Source of the DNA: JBCBDX01 sp038529265
GTDB lineage: Bacteria; Pseudomonadota; Alphaproteobacteria; Rhizobiales; Rhizobiaceae
Length of the DNA stretch: 64,000 nt
NCBI GenBank assembly: GCA_038529265.1
Contig: JBCBDX010000004.1
Coordinates: 62,001-126,000, forward strand
Direction of reading: 5' to 3'
Part shown: positions 43,743 to 52,710 of the stretch, in pieces
Layout of the letters: each line of letters starts with the position of its first letter
How positions within the stretch are numbered: the stretch's first letter is position 1
The notes under the pieces: generated by a model
Told to the model about the DNA's origin: nothing
Database searches by the model: none
What the model saw: only the letters and a program-made list of their open reading frames with translations
Translations under genes and position numbers: made by a program

Positions 43743-44771
43743 ATGTCCAAGATCGTTGTCCTAACTGGGATCACCGGCTTCATCGCCAAACATATCGCGC
43801 TTCAACTGCTTAATGCAGGATACACGGTTAGAGGTACTTTGCGTTCCAAGAACCGAGCAAATGAGGTTATCGAGGCTCTCAAGCCGCATCTTACCGACGG
43901 CGTTGATATTGGTGAGAAGCTCTCATTTTACGAAGCCAATCTGACCGGCGACCAAGGATGGGCAGAGGTCATGGCTGGTGCGGACGTGCTTGTTCACACC
44001 GCCTCGCCTTTTCCGATTGCTCAACCGAAAAATGAAGAGGAGCTGATCAGGCCAGCTGTTGATGGCACCCTACGTGCAATGAAAGCAGCAGATGAAGCGG
44101 GCATCGAACGCGTGATACTGACATCATCAATGGCTGCGGTAATGAACAAACCGCTCACTGCCGACCGCTCAGCCTATGATCACACCGATTGGTCGGACAC
44201 ATCGCTCGACTATGTTACGCCTTACGATAAATCAAAGACGTTGGCTGAACGGGCGGCTTGGGACTTCATTGAAAAAGAAGCGCCAAAAATGAAGCTGACC
44301 ACTATCAATCCCGGCCTTGTTGTCGGTCCGTCGCTTGATGCGCACTTTGGATCTTCGCTTGAAGTCATCGAGCGCGTCCTCAAAGCCAGCGATCCTGCTG
44401 TGCCGGATGTCCACATCCCAAGTGTTGACGTGCGCGATGTCGCTAAGATGCATGTGGCCGCCATTGAAAGCAAGAAGAGCATCGGCCAGCGTTGCCTTGC
44501 CGTTGCGTCCGAAATGAGCTTCCCGCAACTCGCCAAACTACTGGCGGACAAATATCCGGAGCGCAAAATCGCAACCCGGATTGCACCGAAATGGCTGCTC
44601 GCGATCCTCAAGCTGTTTGATGCGCAAGTCCGCGCGATCTATCCGATCCTCGGCATGAAGCGATCCGCCGATACATCGGTATCACGCGAAACGCTTGGCA
44701 TTGAGTTTATGCCCATCGAGGATAGTGTTCTGGCGTCGGCGCAAAGCGTGATATCATTCAAAGGCATTTGA
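43743..44771 (+). CDS. NAD(P)-dependent epimerase/reductase, extended SDR (second of a tandem pair)
   Basis: This 342-residue paralog of the preceding gene has VLTGITGFIAKHIA at the N terminus, ILTSSMAAVMN near residue 127 and catalytic YDKSKTLAE near 160. It is more like the dihydroflavonol-4-reductase/aldehyde reductase branch (NPGLVVGPSLD). The pair is followed by a DUF3052 gene and probably shares a transcript with it. Substrate is not evident. Confidence 0.85.
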   Translation: MSKIVVLTGITGFIAKHIALQLLNAGYTVRGTLRSKNRANEVIEALKPHLTDGVDIGEKLSFYEANLTGDQGWAEVMAGADVLVHTASPFPIAQPKNEEELIRPAVDGTLRAMKAADEAGIERVILTSSMAAVMNKPLTADRSAYDHTDWSDTSLDYVTPYDKSKTLAERAAWDFIEKEAPKMKLTTINPGLVVGPSLDAHFGSSLEVIERVLKASDPAVPDVHIPSVDVRDVAKMHVAAIESKKSIGQRCLAVASEMSFPQLAKLLADKYPERKIATRIAPKWLLAILKLFDAQVRAIYPILGMKRSADTSVSRETLGIEFMPIEDSVLASAQSVISFKGI

Positions 44772-44801
44772 CGCGGCCAAAATTGCAAAAGGTTGACACT
44801 C

Positions 44802-45209
44802 ATGCCGGCTGGCTACTCGGCGACCCCACTGCATAAAAAGCTTGGTTTGAAGCCGGACATGAAGGCCATCAGTCTAAACGCGCCCCATGAATATTCAGCT
44901 TGGCTAGATGGGACCCCGGTGACGCCATCAGTTGCCAATTCTATCGCGGGAAAAGAAGACTTCATCCACTTATTCACGACCAGCCGGGATGAACTACTGA
45001 AGACTGCGCAAGCAGCGTTTGAGAAAATGGCCCGTGATGGCATGCTGTGGATATCGTGGCCCAAAAAGGCCTCCAAAGTCCCAACGGAAGTGACAGAAGA
45101 TGTCATTCGTGAGCTGTGCTTGCCGCTTGGTTTGGTGGACGTAAAGGTCTGCGCTGTCAGTGAAGTCTGGTCAGGCTTAAAGCTGGTGATCCGAAAAGAG
45201 CTAAGGTGA
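44802..45209 (+). CDS. DUF3052-family protein
   Basis: This 135-residue protein matches the short DUF3052 family by memory: an N-terminal AGYSATPLHKKLGLKPDMKA and a later LWISWPKKASKVPTEVTEDVIRE. The start ATG at 44802 is preferred to a TTG nine bases upstream. The function of the family is unknown. Its last nine bases overlap the convergent end of the next gene. Confidence 0.72.
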   Translation: MPAGYSATPLHKKLGLKPDMKAISLNAPHEYSAWLDGTPVTPSVANSIAGKEDFIHLFTTSRDELLKTAQAAFEKMARDGMLWISWPKKASKVPTEVTEDVIRELCLPLGLVDVKVCAVSEVWSGLKLVIRKELR

Positions 45210-45551
45210 GCGACGTAGAGCGTAGATCGAGCAATTCATCATCTCACCATAATCCAACTTCACCGGCACAACAACGCGCCGATACTCATCACCTTCAAAT
45301 GCATCGAGCCGATCCCAATGCGCAGGCAAGTCGGCAGCTTCCAGGATATGAACCGCGATAAGCTCGCCATGCTCCGATGGCACCATACCGGGACAGCCCT
45401 GGTCTGAGCCCCAGCCCTCTTCATACAAGAAGCCGTTGACGGAACCGGTGAACCACCGCCCTGCAAGGTCAGAAACATGATGATGGTTGCCTCGGCCCGG
45501 AGCTAGCGTTCCGTAGGTCGCGAGACGATGCTCCGGCCCAAACTCTGTCAC
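45201..45551 (-). CDS. Gamma-glutamylcyclotransferase-like (AIG2-type) protein
   Basis: This 116-residue protein starts with GTG directly after the stop of the flavoprotein gene upstream and has the fold signature ATYGTLAPGRGNHH, with the likely catalytic Glu in DAFEGDEYRRVVVPV. Such enzymes release 5-oxoproline from gamma-glutamyl compounds. It appears to be the last gene of the MttB operon, so it may act on a gamma-glutamylated amine, for example gamma-glutamylmethylamide-type intermediates; that is inference. Confidence 0.78.
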   Translation of the reverse strand: MTEFGPEHRLATYGTLAPGRGNHHHVSDLAGRWFTGSVNGFLYEEGWGSDQGCPGMVPSEHGELIAVHILEAADLPAHWDRLDAFEGDEYRRVVVPVKLDYGEMMNCSIYALRRSP

Positions 45552-48113
45552 CTAAGCAACACCACGCATCCGTTTACCTTCAGGATCAAATGGCGGATCG
45601 ACAGCAATTTTAGCCGAACGACGCACGCCAAGAACTTCAATCTCAAACATGCCCTCGTCGGCCTTTTCCGCCAGCGCGCCCGGCACGTAAGCTTGCGCCA
45701 TGGACTGTTTCACATAATGCGCATAGCCACCTGATGTGACCCAGCCAACGACACGCCATTCGCCATCATGAATGGAGCCTATACCGGGCGGATCAATCTC
45801 CGTACCATCGGCGGTGAAGCGTTTTGGTCCGGGCGTTTCGGGCGGTGGCACCGTGCCATAATCCGTGCCGTTGATCTTCGCCCAAACCGGCTCATCATGC
45901 ATCACGTCTGCGGTTTCAGCGTCGATGACAAATGAAACGCGTTTGAGGCGCAACTTATCGGCCGCCTCTTTTGCAGCTGCTTCTCGGCCGATAAAGTCGT
46001 TTTTCTTCAGCTTCACAAAGCGGCCCATATCGCCTTCGAACGGCCCGTAGATCGGGCGTAGTTCATGGCCCCAAGTCGGGAAATTCTTCTCAAGGCGCAT
46101 GGAGAGCAGCGCCCGCATGCCGAAATCCTTTATCTCGAACTCTGCGCCTGCCTCTTTGATATCGCGATAGAGTTTGCGCAAATAGGCCGGCTCGCACCAG
46201 ATCTCAAAGCCAAGATCGCCTGTAAAGGTAATCCGGGAAACAATTGCAGGTACGCCGCCAACATCCATTTCGGCAATGTCCATGAAGCGGAAGGCTTCAT
46301 TGGAGATATCATCATGGACAAGCTTTTGTAGGACCGAGCGGCTGTTGGGCCCGGCAATGGAGAGCCCCATCAGGTTCATACCCAGGCGATTGACCGCAAC
46401 GGACCCGTCTTCCGGCATATGCTCCTCAAACCAGCGCATGTGATACACCTGCGCCGCAGAAGAACCCCAAATCATGAAACGGTCTTCGGACAGTTTGGCA
46501 ATGGTGAAATCTCCGATCAGCTTGCCAAATTCATTGAGCATTGGGCTCAACACGATGCGACCAAGCTTCGGCATGGTGTTGGTCATCAGATGCGATAGCC
46601 AAGCTTCCGCGCCTTCGCCAGTCACTTCATATTTGGCGAAGTTCGATATTTCAGTGACACCGACATTCTCACGCACGTTACGAACCTCTTCGCCAATATG
46701 CGCAAAGTCGTTGGACCGATGGAAGCTGACATCATCATGGGCTTCGTCTTTAGATGGGGCATACCAAAGCGGCGTTTCCAGTCCCCAACTGTCGCCCATC
46801 ACTGCATGGTTTTCTTCGACCTGAATGTCATAGATCGGTGTCGTTTGATGCGGACGCGCTGCTGGCAGTTCTTCATTCGGATAGCGAATGCGGAAGCGAC
46901 GCGAATAGTTTTCACGCACTTTCGCATTGGTGTAGCGCAGCGTTGCCCAATCGCCGAAACGCGCGACATCCATACCCCAAACATCAGCACCCGGATCCCC
47001 TGTTGTCATCCAGTTGGCGAGTGTGAGACCAACCCCGCCACCTTGCGAGAAGCCGGCCATCACTGCGCAAGCTGACCAGTAATTCGTCAAACCACGCACA
47101 GGCCCAACCAGAGGATTGCCATCGGGAGCGAAAGTGAAAGGCCCATTGATGATCTGGCGGATGCCGACATTTTCAAGCGCCGGAAAGTGCTTGAAACCGA
47201 TCTCAAGCGATGGCGCGAGGCGATCAATATCGGGCTGAAGCAGCTCATGTCCGAAGTCCCATGGCGTCTGTGTCGGGGACCAAGGCTTACAAGCCTGTTC
47301 GTACGTGCCAAGCAACATGCCGGTGCGTTCCTGACGGGTGTAAATCTCACCCTTGAAGTCGACCACGTGAATGACTTCGCGTCCCATCTCCTCGTTGAAC
47401 GCAACAATCTCCGGGACCTCTTCTGTGAGGAGATACATGTGCTCCATGGCCAGAAGCGGCAGCTCCAGACCCACCATGCGCCCAACTTCGCGCGCCCAAA
47501 GACCACCGGCATTGACTACATGTTCGCAGCGCACCGTGCCTTGCTCGGTGACAACATTCCATGTGCCATCAGGGTCTTGAGTCAGATCGGTGACCGGGTT
47601 GCGCAAGACGATATCGGCACCCAGTTTCTTCGCTGCCTTTGCATAGGCATGAGTGGTGCCGGAGGGATCGAGATGTCCTTCGACAGGATCCCAAAGCCCG
47701 CCGACGAAGCAAGTCTCATCCATGATCGGGAACATCGCCTTGGCTTCTGAGGGCGTGATAAGTTCAGTCTGCATACCCAAATGCCGACCTTTGGCATGTA
47801 GCGTACGCAAAAAGTCCATGCGCTCTTCGCTCTCCGCCAGCATGACACCACCAGTCAAATGAAGCCCACAAGACTGCCCCGAGAGCTCCTCCAATTCATC
47901 GTAAAGGCCAACCGTATAGGCCTGCAATTTGGCGACGTTGGGATCTCCATTGAGCGTGTGAAAACCACCAGCGGCGTGCCAAGACGAACCCGAAGTCAGC
48001 TCGGAGCGTTCAATCAACATGATGTCGGTCCAACCGGCTTTAGCCAAATGATAAAGAACGGAGCAGCCGACAACGCCGCCGCCAATCACCACAACACGTG
48101 TATTGGTTTTCAT
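45552..48113 (-). CDS. Dimethylglycine/sarcosine dehydrogenase-like flavoprotein with folate-binding GcvT domain
   Basis: This 853-residue protein joins an FAD-dependent D-amino acid oxidase-like domain (residues about 1-420) to a GcvT aminomethyltransferase-type domain (about 440-840). The FAD motif VVVIGGGVVGCSVLYHL begins near residue 7, and His46 in SGSSWHAAG matches the histidine that binds FAD covalently in dimethylglycine dehydrogenase. GMRALLSMRLEKNFPTWG is a GcvT-family signature. The enzyme is expected to remove an N-methyl group oxidatively and pass it to tetrahydrofolate. The start at 48113 follows GGGAG; the longer frame overlaps the MDR gene. It lies downstream of an MttB-type methyltransferase, fitting stepwise demethylation of a quaternary amine. 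Confidence 0.87.
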   Translation of the reverse strand: MKTNTRVVVIGGGVVGCSVLYHLAKAGWTDIMLIERSELTSGSSWHAAGGFHTLNGDPNVAKLQAYTVGLYDELEELSGQSCGLHLTGGVMLAESEERMDFLRTLHAKGRHLGMQTELITPSEAKAMFPIMDETCFVGGLWDPVEGHLDPSGTTHAYAKAAKKLGADIVLRNPVTDLTQDPDGTWNVVTEQGTVRCEHVVNAGGLWAREVGRMVGLELPLLAMEHMYLLTEEVPEIVAFNEEMGREVIHVVDFKGEIYTRQERTGMLLGTYEQACKPWSPTQTPWDFGHELLQPDIDRLAPSLEIGFKHFPALENVGIRQIINGPFTFAPDGNPLVGPVRGLTNYWSACAVMAGFSQGGGVGLTLANWMTTGDPGADVWGMDVARFGDWATLRYTNAKVRENYSRRFRIRYPNEELPAARPHQTTPIYDIQVEENHAVMGDSWGLETPLWYAPSKDEAHDDVSFHRSNDFAHIGEEVRNVRENVGVTEISNFAKYEVTGEGAEAWLSHLMTNTMPKLGRIVLSPMLNEFGKLIGDFTIAKLSEDRFMIWGSSAAQVYHMRWFEEHMPEDGSVAVNRLGMNLMGLSIAGPNSRSVLQKLVHDDISNEAFRFMDIAEMDVGGVPAIVSRITFTGDLGFEIWCEPAYLRKLYRDIKEAGAEFEIKDFGMRALLSMRLEKNFPTWGHELRPIYGPFEGDMGRFVKLKKNDFIGREAAAKEAADKLRLKRVSFVIDAETADVMHDEPVWAKINGTDYGTVPPPETPGPKRFTADGTEIDPPGIGSIHDGEWRVVGWVTSGGYAHYVKQSMAQAYVPGALAEKADEGMFEIEVLGVRRSAKIAVDPPFDPEGKRMRGVA

Positions 48114-48129
48114 GAGCACATTCTCCCGA

Positions 48130-49230
48130 TCACTGCGCCATAAGGCGATCTGGCACCAAGACCAGCTTGCCCGGATATTTCTTGGAAACGAAATCCGCCT
48201 GTGCTTCGCCGATCTGCGAAAGCGGATAAATCTTGGACACAACTGGCTTGAGCCTGCCGCTTTCAATCACCTGCACCAGATTTTCAAACACGTGGGGCGG
48301 TTGAAATGTACTGCCAGCAAGCGTCAAATCCCGCAGATAAACGGTGCGCACATCAAGCTCGGTAATGGGTCCCGCGATGGCGCCAGCGGTAATGTACCGC
48401 CCGCCACGTTTGAGCGATTGGATAAGATCGTTCCATTGCGGCCCGACAACGAGATCGACCACCACATCGTAGGAAAGCGCTTCCGGCACATCATCGCGCG
48501 GCAAAACAGTGTCCGCGCCAAGCGCTTTGACAAAACCATGCTTGTCTGCGGATGCAATCGCCGTAACGGTCGCGCCGCGCATTTTTGCGAGCTGCACCGC
48601 AACGGAGCCGACCCCACCGGATGCACCCGTGATCAAGACGCTTTCGCCAGCTTTTAGGTCGATCCGGTCCAACATGTTTTCGGCCGTCGAAGCGGCACAG
48701 GGGAAAGAAGCTAGTTCGGCATCACTCATCGCGTCGGAGATAAGGTGGTGCGCCATATCCGACTTAACGCAAACATACTCGGCAAAGCCGCCATCCATCT
48801 CCGACCCAAGCGTGATGCAATTCAGCCCCTCTCGGCTTTCGGCTTGCGGCTGCATGGCAACGCAAAGGACCCGTTCGCCAACGCGCTCTTCAGAAACGCT
48901 TTGACCAACCGCAACAATCGTGCCGCACACATCAGCACCCTGGATGCGCGGAAACTGGATCGTCGCCCCCGCCCAACTGGAATCGCTGGTATCAACCGCA
49001 GCATCGCCTGCCGATGAAGCAGCAGCGTCCGTGTCGGCGGTCACCGATTTGGAATACCAGCCGATGCGCGTATTGATATCGGTATTGTTAACCCCTGCTG
49101 CACCCACTTTGATCAAAACCTCGTCGGCTTTGGGCGTCGGCACCAGCCAATCATTTTTCACCTCAAGCATTTCAGGCTCACCATGGCCGGTGAGGATGAC
49201 CGCTTGCATTGTCGAGGGAACGTCAGGCAT
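48130..49230 (-). CDS. MDR-family quinone oxidoreductase / alcohol dehydrogenase-like protein
   Basis: About 366 residues from the ATG at 49230, which overlaps the mttB stop by one base. The GroES-like N-terminal domain contains a low-complexity insert rich in Ala, Ser and Asp near residues 63-88 not usual in the family. The NADP-binding motif is ITGASGGVGSVAVQLAK near residue 200. The pattern of metal ligands expected for zinc alcohol dehydrogenases is not clear. It is coupled to the MttB homolog and precedes the DMGDH-like gene, so it may handle an aldehyde or keto by-product of amine demethylation. Confidence 0.78.
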   Translation of the reverse strand: MPDVPSTMQAVILTGHGEPEMLEVKNDWLVPTPKADEVLIKVGAAGVNNTDINTRIGWYSKSVTADTDAAASSAGDAAVDTSDSSWAGATIQFPRIQGADVCGTIVAVGQSVSEERVGERVLCVAMQPQAESREGLNCITLGSEMDGGFAEYVCVKSDMAHHLISDAMSDAELASFPCAASTAENMLDRIDLKAGESVLITGASGGVGSVAVQLAKMRGATVTAIASADKHGFVKALGADTVLPRDDVPEALSYDVVVDLVVGPQWNDLIQSLKRGGRYITAGAIAGPITELDVRTVYLRDLTLAGSTFQPPHVFENLVQVIESGRLKPVVSKIYPLSQIGEAQADFVSKKYPGKLVLVPDRLMAQ

Positions 49231-50822
49231 CAAAAATCGGTGGGCGCACCGCCCTCTTCCTTCCGCTTTTCAACAAAAGCTTCCAACTCTTCGGCAATTG
49301 CAGCATCCAGCGGCGGCGCTTCATACTCCTCCAGGATCTGCTTCCAAATCCGGTTGGCCCGCGTCACTGTTTCAACGGAGCCCCGATCTCGCCAGTTCTC
49401 ATAATTCGACCAATCAGAAAGGAACGGCTCATAAAAGGCAGTCGTGTAACGGTCTTGCGTGTGCTGAATGCCGAAGAAGTGGCCGTCATTGCCAACCTCT
49501 TTTATCGCGTCCAGCGCGATTTCGTCCGCGTCCCACTTGGCACCCTTCATGTACCAAATCATCTGCTGCAATTGCTCGCAGTCTATTATGAATTTTTCAT
49601 AGGAAGCGCAAAGACCGCCCTCCAGCCAACCGGCAGCGTGATAGACCATGTTCACACCTGACGAGACTGCGGCCCACAGTGAATGCGTTGATTCCCACGT
49701 CGCTTGATTGTCGGGCGTATTGGCCGCGCAAGTATTGGAGGCTCGCAGTGGCAAATCATAAAAACGGGCCATCTGGCCGGTCATTTGCGTGGTGCGCATA
49801 TAGTCAGGTGTGCCGAAGGCGGGGGCTCCGGTTTTCATGTCAACATTGGATGAGAACGTGCCAATTGCGACCGGGCATCCGGGGTTGATCGTTTGCACCA
49901 ATGCCACCGCGCAAAGGCTTTCGGCCAACGACTGGGCAACTGTCCCTGCCAGCGTGATCGGGCTCATGGCACCGGCGAGCGTGAAGGGCGTCACCACTGT
50001 TGGCTGGCCGCGTCTTGCCAAACGCATCATGCCATCGATCATCGGCCAATCATGCTTAAGCGGCGATGTTGAGTTGATGTTGGTATACATGCGCGGCGTC
50101 GCATCAAACTCGTCATGCGTCAGGCCACCCGCGATCCGGACCATTTCTATAACGTCTTCGACACGCTCTTTGCCCAGTGAATAGGCGTGCACCACCTTGT
50201 CAGTCAGCAACAGCTTGTCATGGATACAATCGAGATGCCGTATGGATGGGTGAATATCCATCGCTTCAACGGGATAACCACCTGCAAAGTGGATACAATT
50301 GAAATAGTGGGTCAGCTTGATGAAATCCTGATACGCTTTGCGCGTACCAATCTGACGTCCCTCATCAAGGTTCGAATAATTGGGTGGCGATGAGATGTTC
50401 CCAAAAACCATATGGTCACCGCCAATGATGATCTCTCGCTCTGGGTTTCTGGGCGTGATGGTGAAGCTAGAAGGTGCCTTGCCGACCATCTCCATAATGT
50501 AGTCGCGACCAAAGCGAACCCGTGCACCCTCACTGTCCTCCCGATCAATCAGGCAACCTTGCTTGCGAAAAATGTCCACCGCTTCGTGATTGAGGAAGAC
50601 GACGCCCACCTCTTCCAGGATACGCATCGCACCTTCATGGATCGCCTCCACGCCCTCTTCGGGCAGCGGCTCAGTCGGCTTGTCCGAGTTGACGGGGATT
50701 TGCCAGGGAAGCTGCTTGATAGCGGCGCCACCGCGCCTTGTGTTGCCCGATCTGCCGCCGCCGCGCCCGCTCCGCCTTGTTGGCGCTGGCGCTTCATCGG
50801 CAGTGATATCAAGCTGTGTCAT
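49230..50822 (-). CDS. MttB-family (trimethylamine/betaine) methyltransferase, paralog 1
   Basis: This 530-residue protein belongs to the trimethylamine methyltransferase MttB superfamily by the TIM-barrel segments INSTSPLKHDWPMIDGMM, TPFTLAGAMSPITLAGT and NPGCPVAIGTFSSNVDMKTGAPAFGTP. No in-frame amber codon is present, so it is a non-pyrrolysine member, as in glycine-betaine enzymes of the MtgB type. The ATG at 50822 has a strong GGAGG site. Residues about 14-32 form an Arg/Gly-rich disordered stretch, also seen in the second MttB of this window. It heads an operon with the MDR protein, DMGDH-like flavoprotein and GGCT-like protein. The methyl substrate is not known. Confidence 0.88.
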   Translation of the reverse strand: MTQLDITADEAPAPTRRSGRGGGRSGNTRRGGAAIKQLPWQIPVNSDKPTEPLPEEGVEAIHEGAMRILEEVGVVFLNHEAVDIFRKQGCLIDREDSEGARVRFGRDYIMEMVGKAPSSFTITPRNPEREIIIGGDHMVFGNISSPPNYSNLDEGRQIGTRKAYQDFIKLTHYFNCIHFAGGYPVEAMDIHPSIRHLDCIHDKLLLTDKVVHAYSLGKERVEDVIEMVRIAGGLTHDEFDATPRMYTNINSTSPLKHDWPMIDGMMRLARRGQPTVVTPFTLAGAMSPITLAGTVAQSLAESLCAVALVQTINPGCPVAIGTFSSNVDMKTGAPAFGTPDYMRTTQMTGQMARFYDLPLRASNTCAANTPDNQATWESTHSLWAAVSSGVNMVYHAAGWLEGGLCASYEKFIIDCEQLQQMIWYMKGAKWDADEIALDAIKEVGNDGHFFGIQHTQDRYTTAFYEPFLSDWSNYENWRDRGSVETVTRANRIWKQILEEYEAPPLDAAIAEELEAFVEKRKEEGGAPTDF

Positions 50823-50979
50823 GGGTTCCTCCGCACCCAAACGGTGCGTCGCACAGCTTAAAATGGCCATGCCAAATGCCGACCAGGCTGGTCTTGATGG
50901 CGACATTGATCAAGAAAAGATCATTGGCGTTTATTCAGCTTTCGCGTAGCTTTAGAAGTACCAAATATGGAGCAACCAA

Positions 50980-51552
50980 ATGATCCGAAGCACTGTCATT
51001 GCAACGCTTACTTTCGCTGCGGGTTTTGCGATATCGCCCCTTGTTCTGCCTCATATGCAAACGGTTCTAAGTGAGCATCAGCGTCAGCCATATGCAGGAC
51101 AGGAGCAGCGTCAAATTTCGAGTTTGAGCCGCGATGACATTTCAGCGCTGGAAAATGGTGAGGGTTGGGGTTTGGCCAAACCTGCCGAACTGAACGGCTT
51201 CCCCGGCCCGTTGCACATACTCGAGCTTTCAGAACAATTGGAGCTTGAAGATCGGCAAAAGCTTGCGGTGGAAACAGCGTTCAACACCATGAAAGCAAAG
51301 GCACGCGAACTTGGTAACGCCTTGATCGAAGCTGAAGCGTCGCTCGATGCGGCCTTTGAACAGCAAATAGCGACTCCCGGACTGCTGGCAGAGCGTTTGG
51401 CGTTGACCGAAGAACTCAGAGCTGCTTTGCGCGCCGTTCATTTATCGGCGCATCTGCAGGTTACGCCATTGTTAAATGATGATCAAAAGCGTCGTTATGC
51501 CGAACTGCGCGGCTACGGCGCCGGTGGCCATGGCGGGCACGGAGGACACTGA
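50980..51552 (+). CDS. Spy/CpxP-like periplasmic protein with Gly-His tail
   Basis: This 190-residue protein has an N-terminal signal anchor (MIRSTVIATLTFAAGFAI) and a helical domain resembling the Spy/CpxP/LTxxQ heavy-metal resistance family, with LELSEQLELEDRQKLAVE and VTPLLNDDQKRRYAEL. It ends in GGHGGHGGH, a possible metal-binding tail. It may act as a periplasmic chaperone or metal sensor. The next gene begins two bases after its stop. Confidence 0.7.
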   Translation: MIRSTVIATLTFAAGFAISPLVLPHMQTVLSEHQRQPYAGQEQRQISSLSRDDISALENGEGWGLAKPAELNGFPGPLHILELSEQLELEDRQKLAVETAFNTMKAKARELGNALIEAEASLDAAFEQQIATPGLLAERLALTEELRAALRAVHLSAHLQVTPLLNDDQKRRYAELRGYGAGGHGGHGGH

Positions 51553-51554
51553 AA

Positions 51555-52196
51555 ATGCTGGAAGCCTATCTCATCACGCTCACGGGCGTCGTTTTGGCAC
51601 AGGCATCCCCAGGCCCCAACTTATTGGCTGTCGCCAGCGCAGGATTGGGTCAGGGTCGCGCCGCCGCACTATTAACCGTTGCAGGTGTTGCTACCGGCAT
51701 GTTCATCTGGGCTACCGCGGTAGCATTTGGCTTGGCTGCCGTGTTGGCAATCTATCCCTCTTTGTTGACAGCGATGAAAATCATTGGGGGCAGCTACCTT
51801 TGTTGGATGGCGATCAAGTCGATAAAGGCATCATGGATTGGCGGGGAGACGTCTATAAAAGCCACGGCAAAGACCATGAGCCTCTACGCCAATTGGCGGC
51901 GCGGTTTGCTCGTCATCATGACCAATCCCAAAGCGGCGTTGATGTGGACTGCCGTTGGAACTTTTCTGTTTGGTTCCGGCCTTGCCGCTTGGCAGGTCGT
52001 GGCGTTCGGGCCGGTAGCTGCCTGTACGGCTGTTGTGATCTACGGGACCTATGGCTTACTTTTCTCGAGCGGCTTTGCAACGCGGACATACGGCCGCTTT
52101 GCGCGATGGATCGAATTGGCATTTGGTGTGGCATTCGGGGCCTTGGGCGGAAGGTTGTTATGTGACGGGCTTCAGGAAATGCGCCGCGCGGCCTAG
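51555..52196 (+). CDS. LysE/RhtB-family exporter
   Basis: This 213-residue inner-membrane exporter has about six hydrophobic segments and the family motif LAQASPGPNLLAVASAGLGQGR near residue 14. LysE relatives export amino acids or their analogs, such as lysine, homoserine or threonine. It is two bases downstream of the Spy-like gene and ends inside the convergent MarR gene by four bases. The substrate is not evident. Confidence 0.87.
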   Translation: MLEAYLITLTGVVLAQASPGPNLLAVASAGLGQGRAAALLTVAGVATGMFIWATAVAFGLAAVLAIYPSLLTAMKIIGGSYLCWMAIKSIKASWIGGETSIKATAKTMSLYANWRRGLLVIMTNPKAALMWTAVGTFLFGSGLAAWQVVAFGPVAACTAVVIYGTYGLLFSSGFATRTYGRFARWIELAFGVAFGALGGRLLCDGLQEMRRAA

Positions 52197-52615
52197 CTTG
52201 TCGCCTTGTACATCAGTGCGAGCAATTGCCTGCGCTCATTGGCATCAAGCGGGCTCAATTGCTCTTCAACGACTTCACCAACAATTCCCTGTAGTTGATG
52301 CACCACTGCAATCCCCTTTTCGGTAAGTGACAAAAGTACGGCGCGACCATCTTCTTTGCTCTGCGCGCGAGCTATAAGGCCCTTGTTTTCCAACTGCTGT
52401 ACGGCGCGCGTCATTTGAGATTTGTCGCGGCGCATATGGTCGACCAGTACGTGCATTGGCACGGGTTGAAACTCTTCCACTGCCATCAAAACCATACCAC
52501 CAAATGGCCCAACACGTTCGCGATCGCGCACCACGGCCTTTTCATGTACCCCGGCATGCAAACGCCGCATGAACGCATCCACCGTTCTGGCAATTCTAAC
52601 TCTTTCCAAACTCAC
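52193..52615 (-). CDS. MarR-family transcriptional regulator
   Basis: This 140-residue winged-helix regulator has the recognition region VDHMRRDKSQMTRAVQQLENKGLIARA and wing RAVLLSLTEKG. It is divergent from the membrane protein gene at 52711, and an operator-like inverted repeat lies between them. It may repress that gene and itself. The ligand is unknown. Confidence 0.88.
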   Translation of the reverse strand: MSLERVRIARTVDAFMRRLHAGVHEKAVVRDRERVGPFGGMVLMAVEEFQPVPMHVLVDHMRRDKSQMTRAVQQLENKGLIARAQSKEDGRAVLLSLTEKGIAVVHQLQGIVGEVVEEQLSPLDANERRQLLALMYKATS

Positions 52616-52625
52616 CTCATATTAG

Positions 52626-52638
52626 TTGACAATATCAA
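52626..52638. promoter_or_regulatory. Operator-like imperfect palindrome beside marR
   Basis: TTGACAATATCAA is a 13-base imperfect palindrome eleven bases upstream of the marR start and also contains TTGACA, a possible -35 box for the plus-strand gene at 52711. Palindromes of this TTGA-N5-TCAA form are common MarR binding sites, so autoregulation is likely. Confidence 0.5.
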
Positions 52639-52710
52639 TTGAATTTGTTGATGATTCAAAAATAGCTGAAACTTCTAACCTACCGCAAACTCAAATCAAA
52701 AAGGTGCACC

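Noticed and set aside
45201..45209. Overlap of the DUF3052 and GGCT-like genes as a sign of a frameshift
   Set aside because: The two are on opposite strands and converge by nine bases, which is normal; both are complete.
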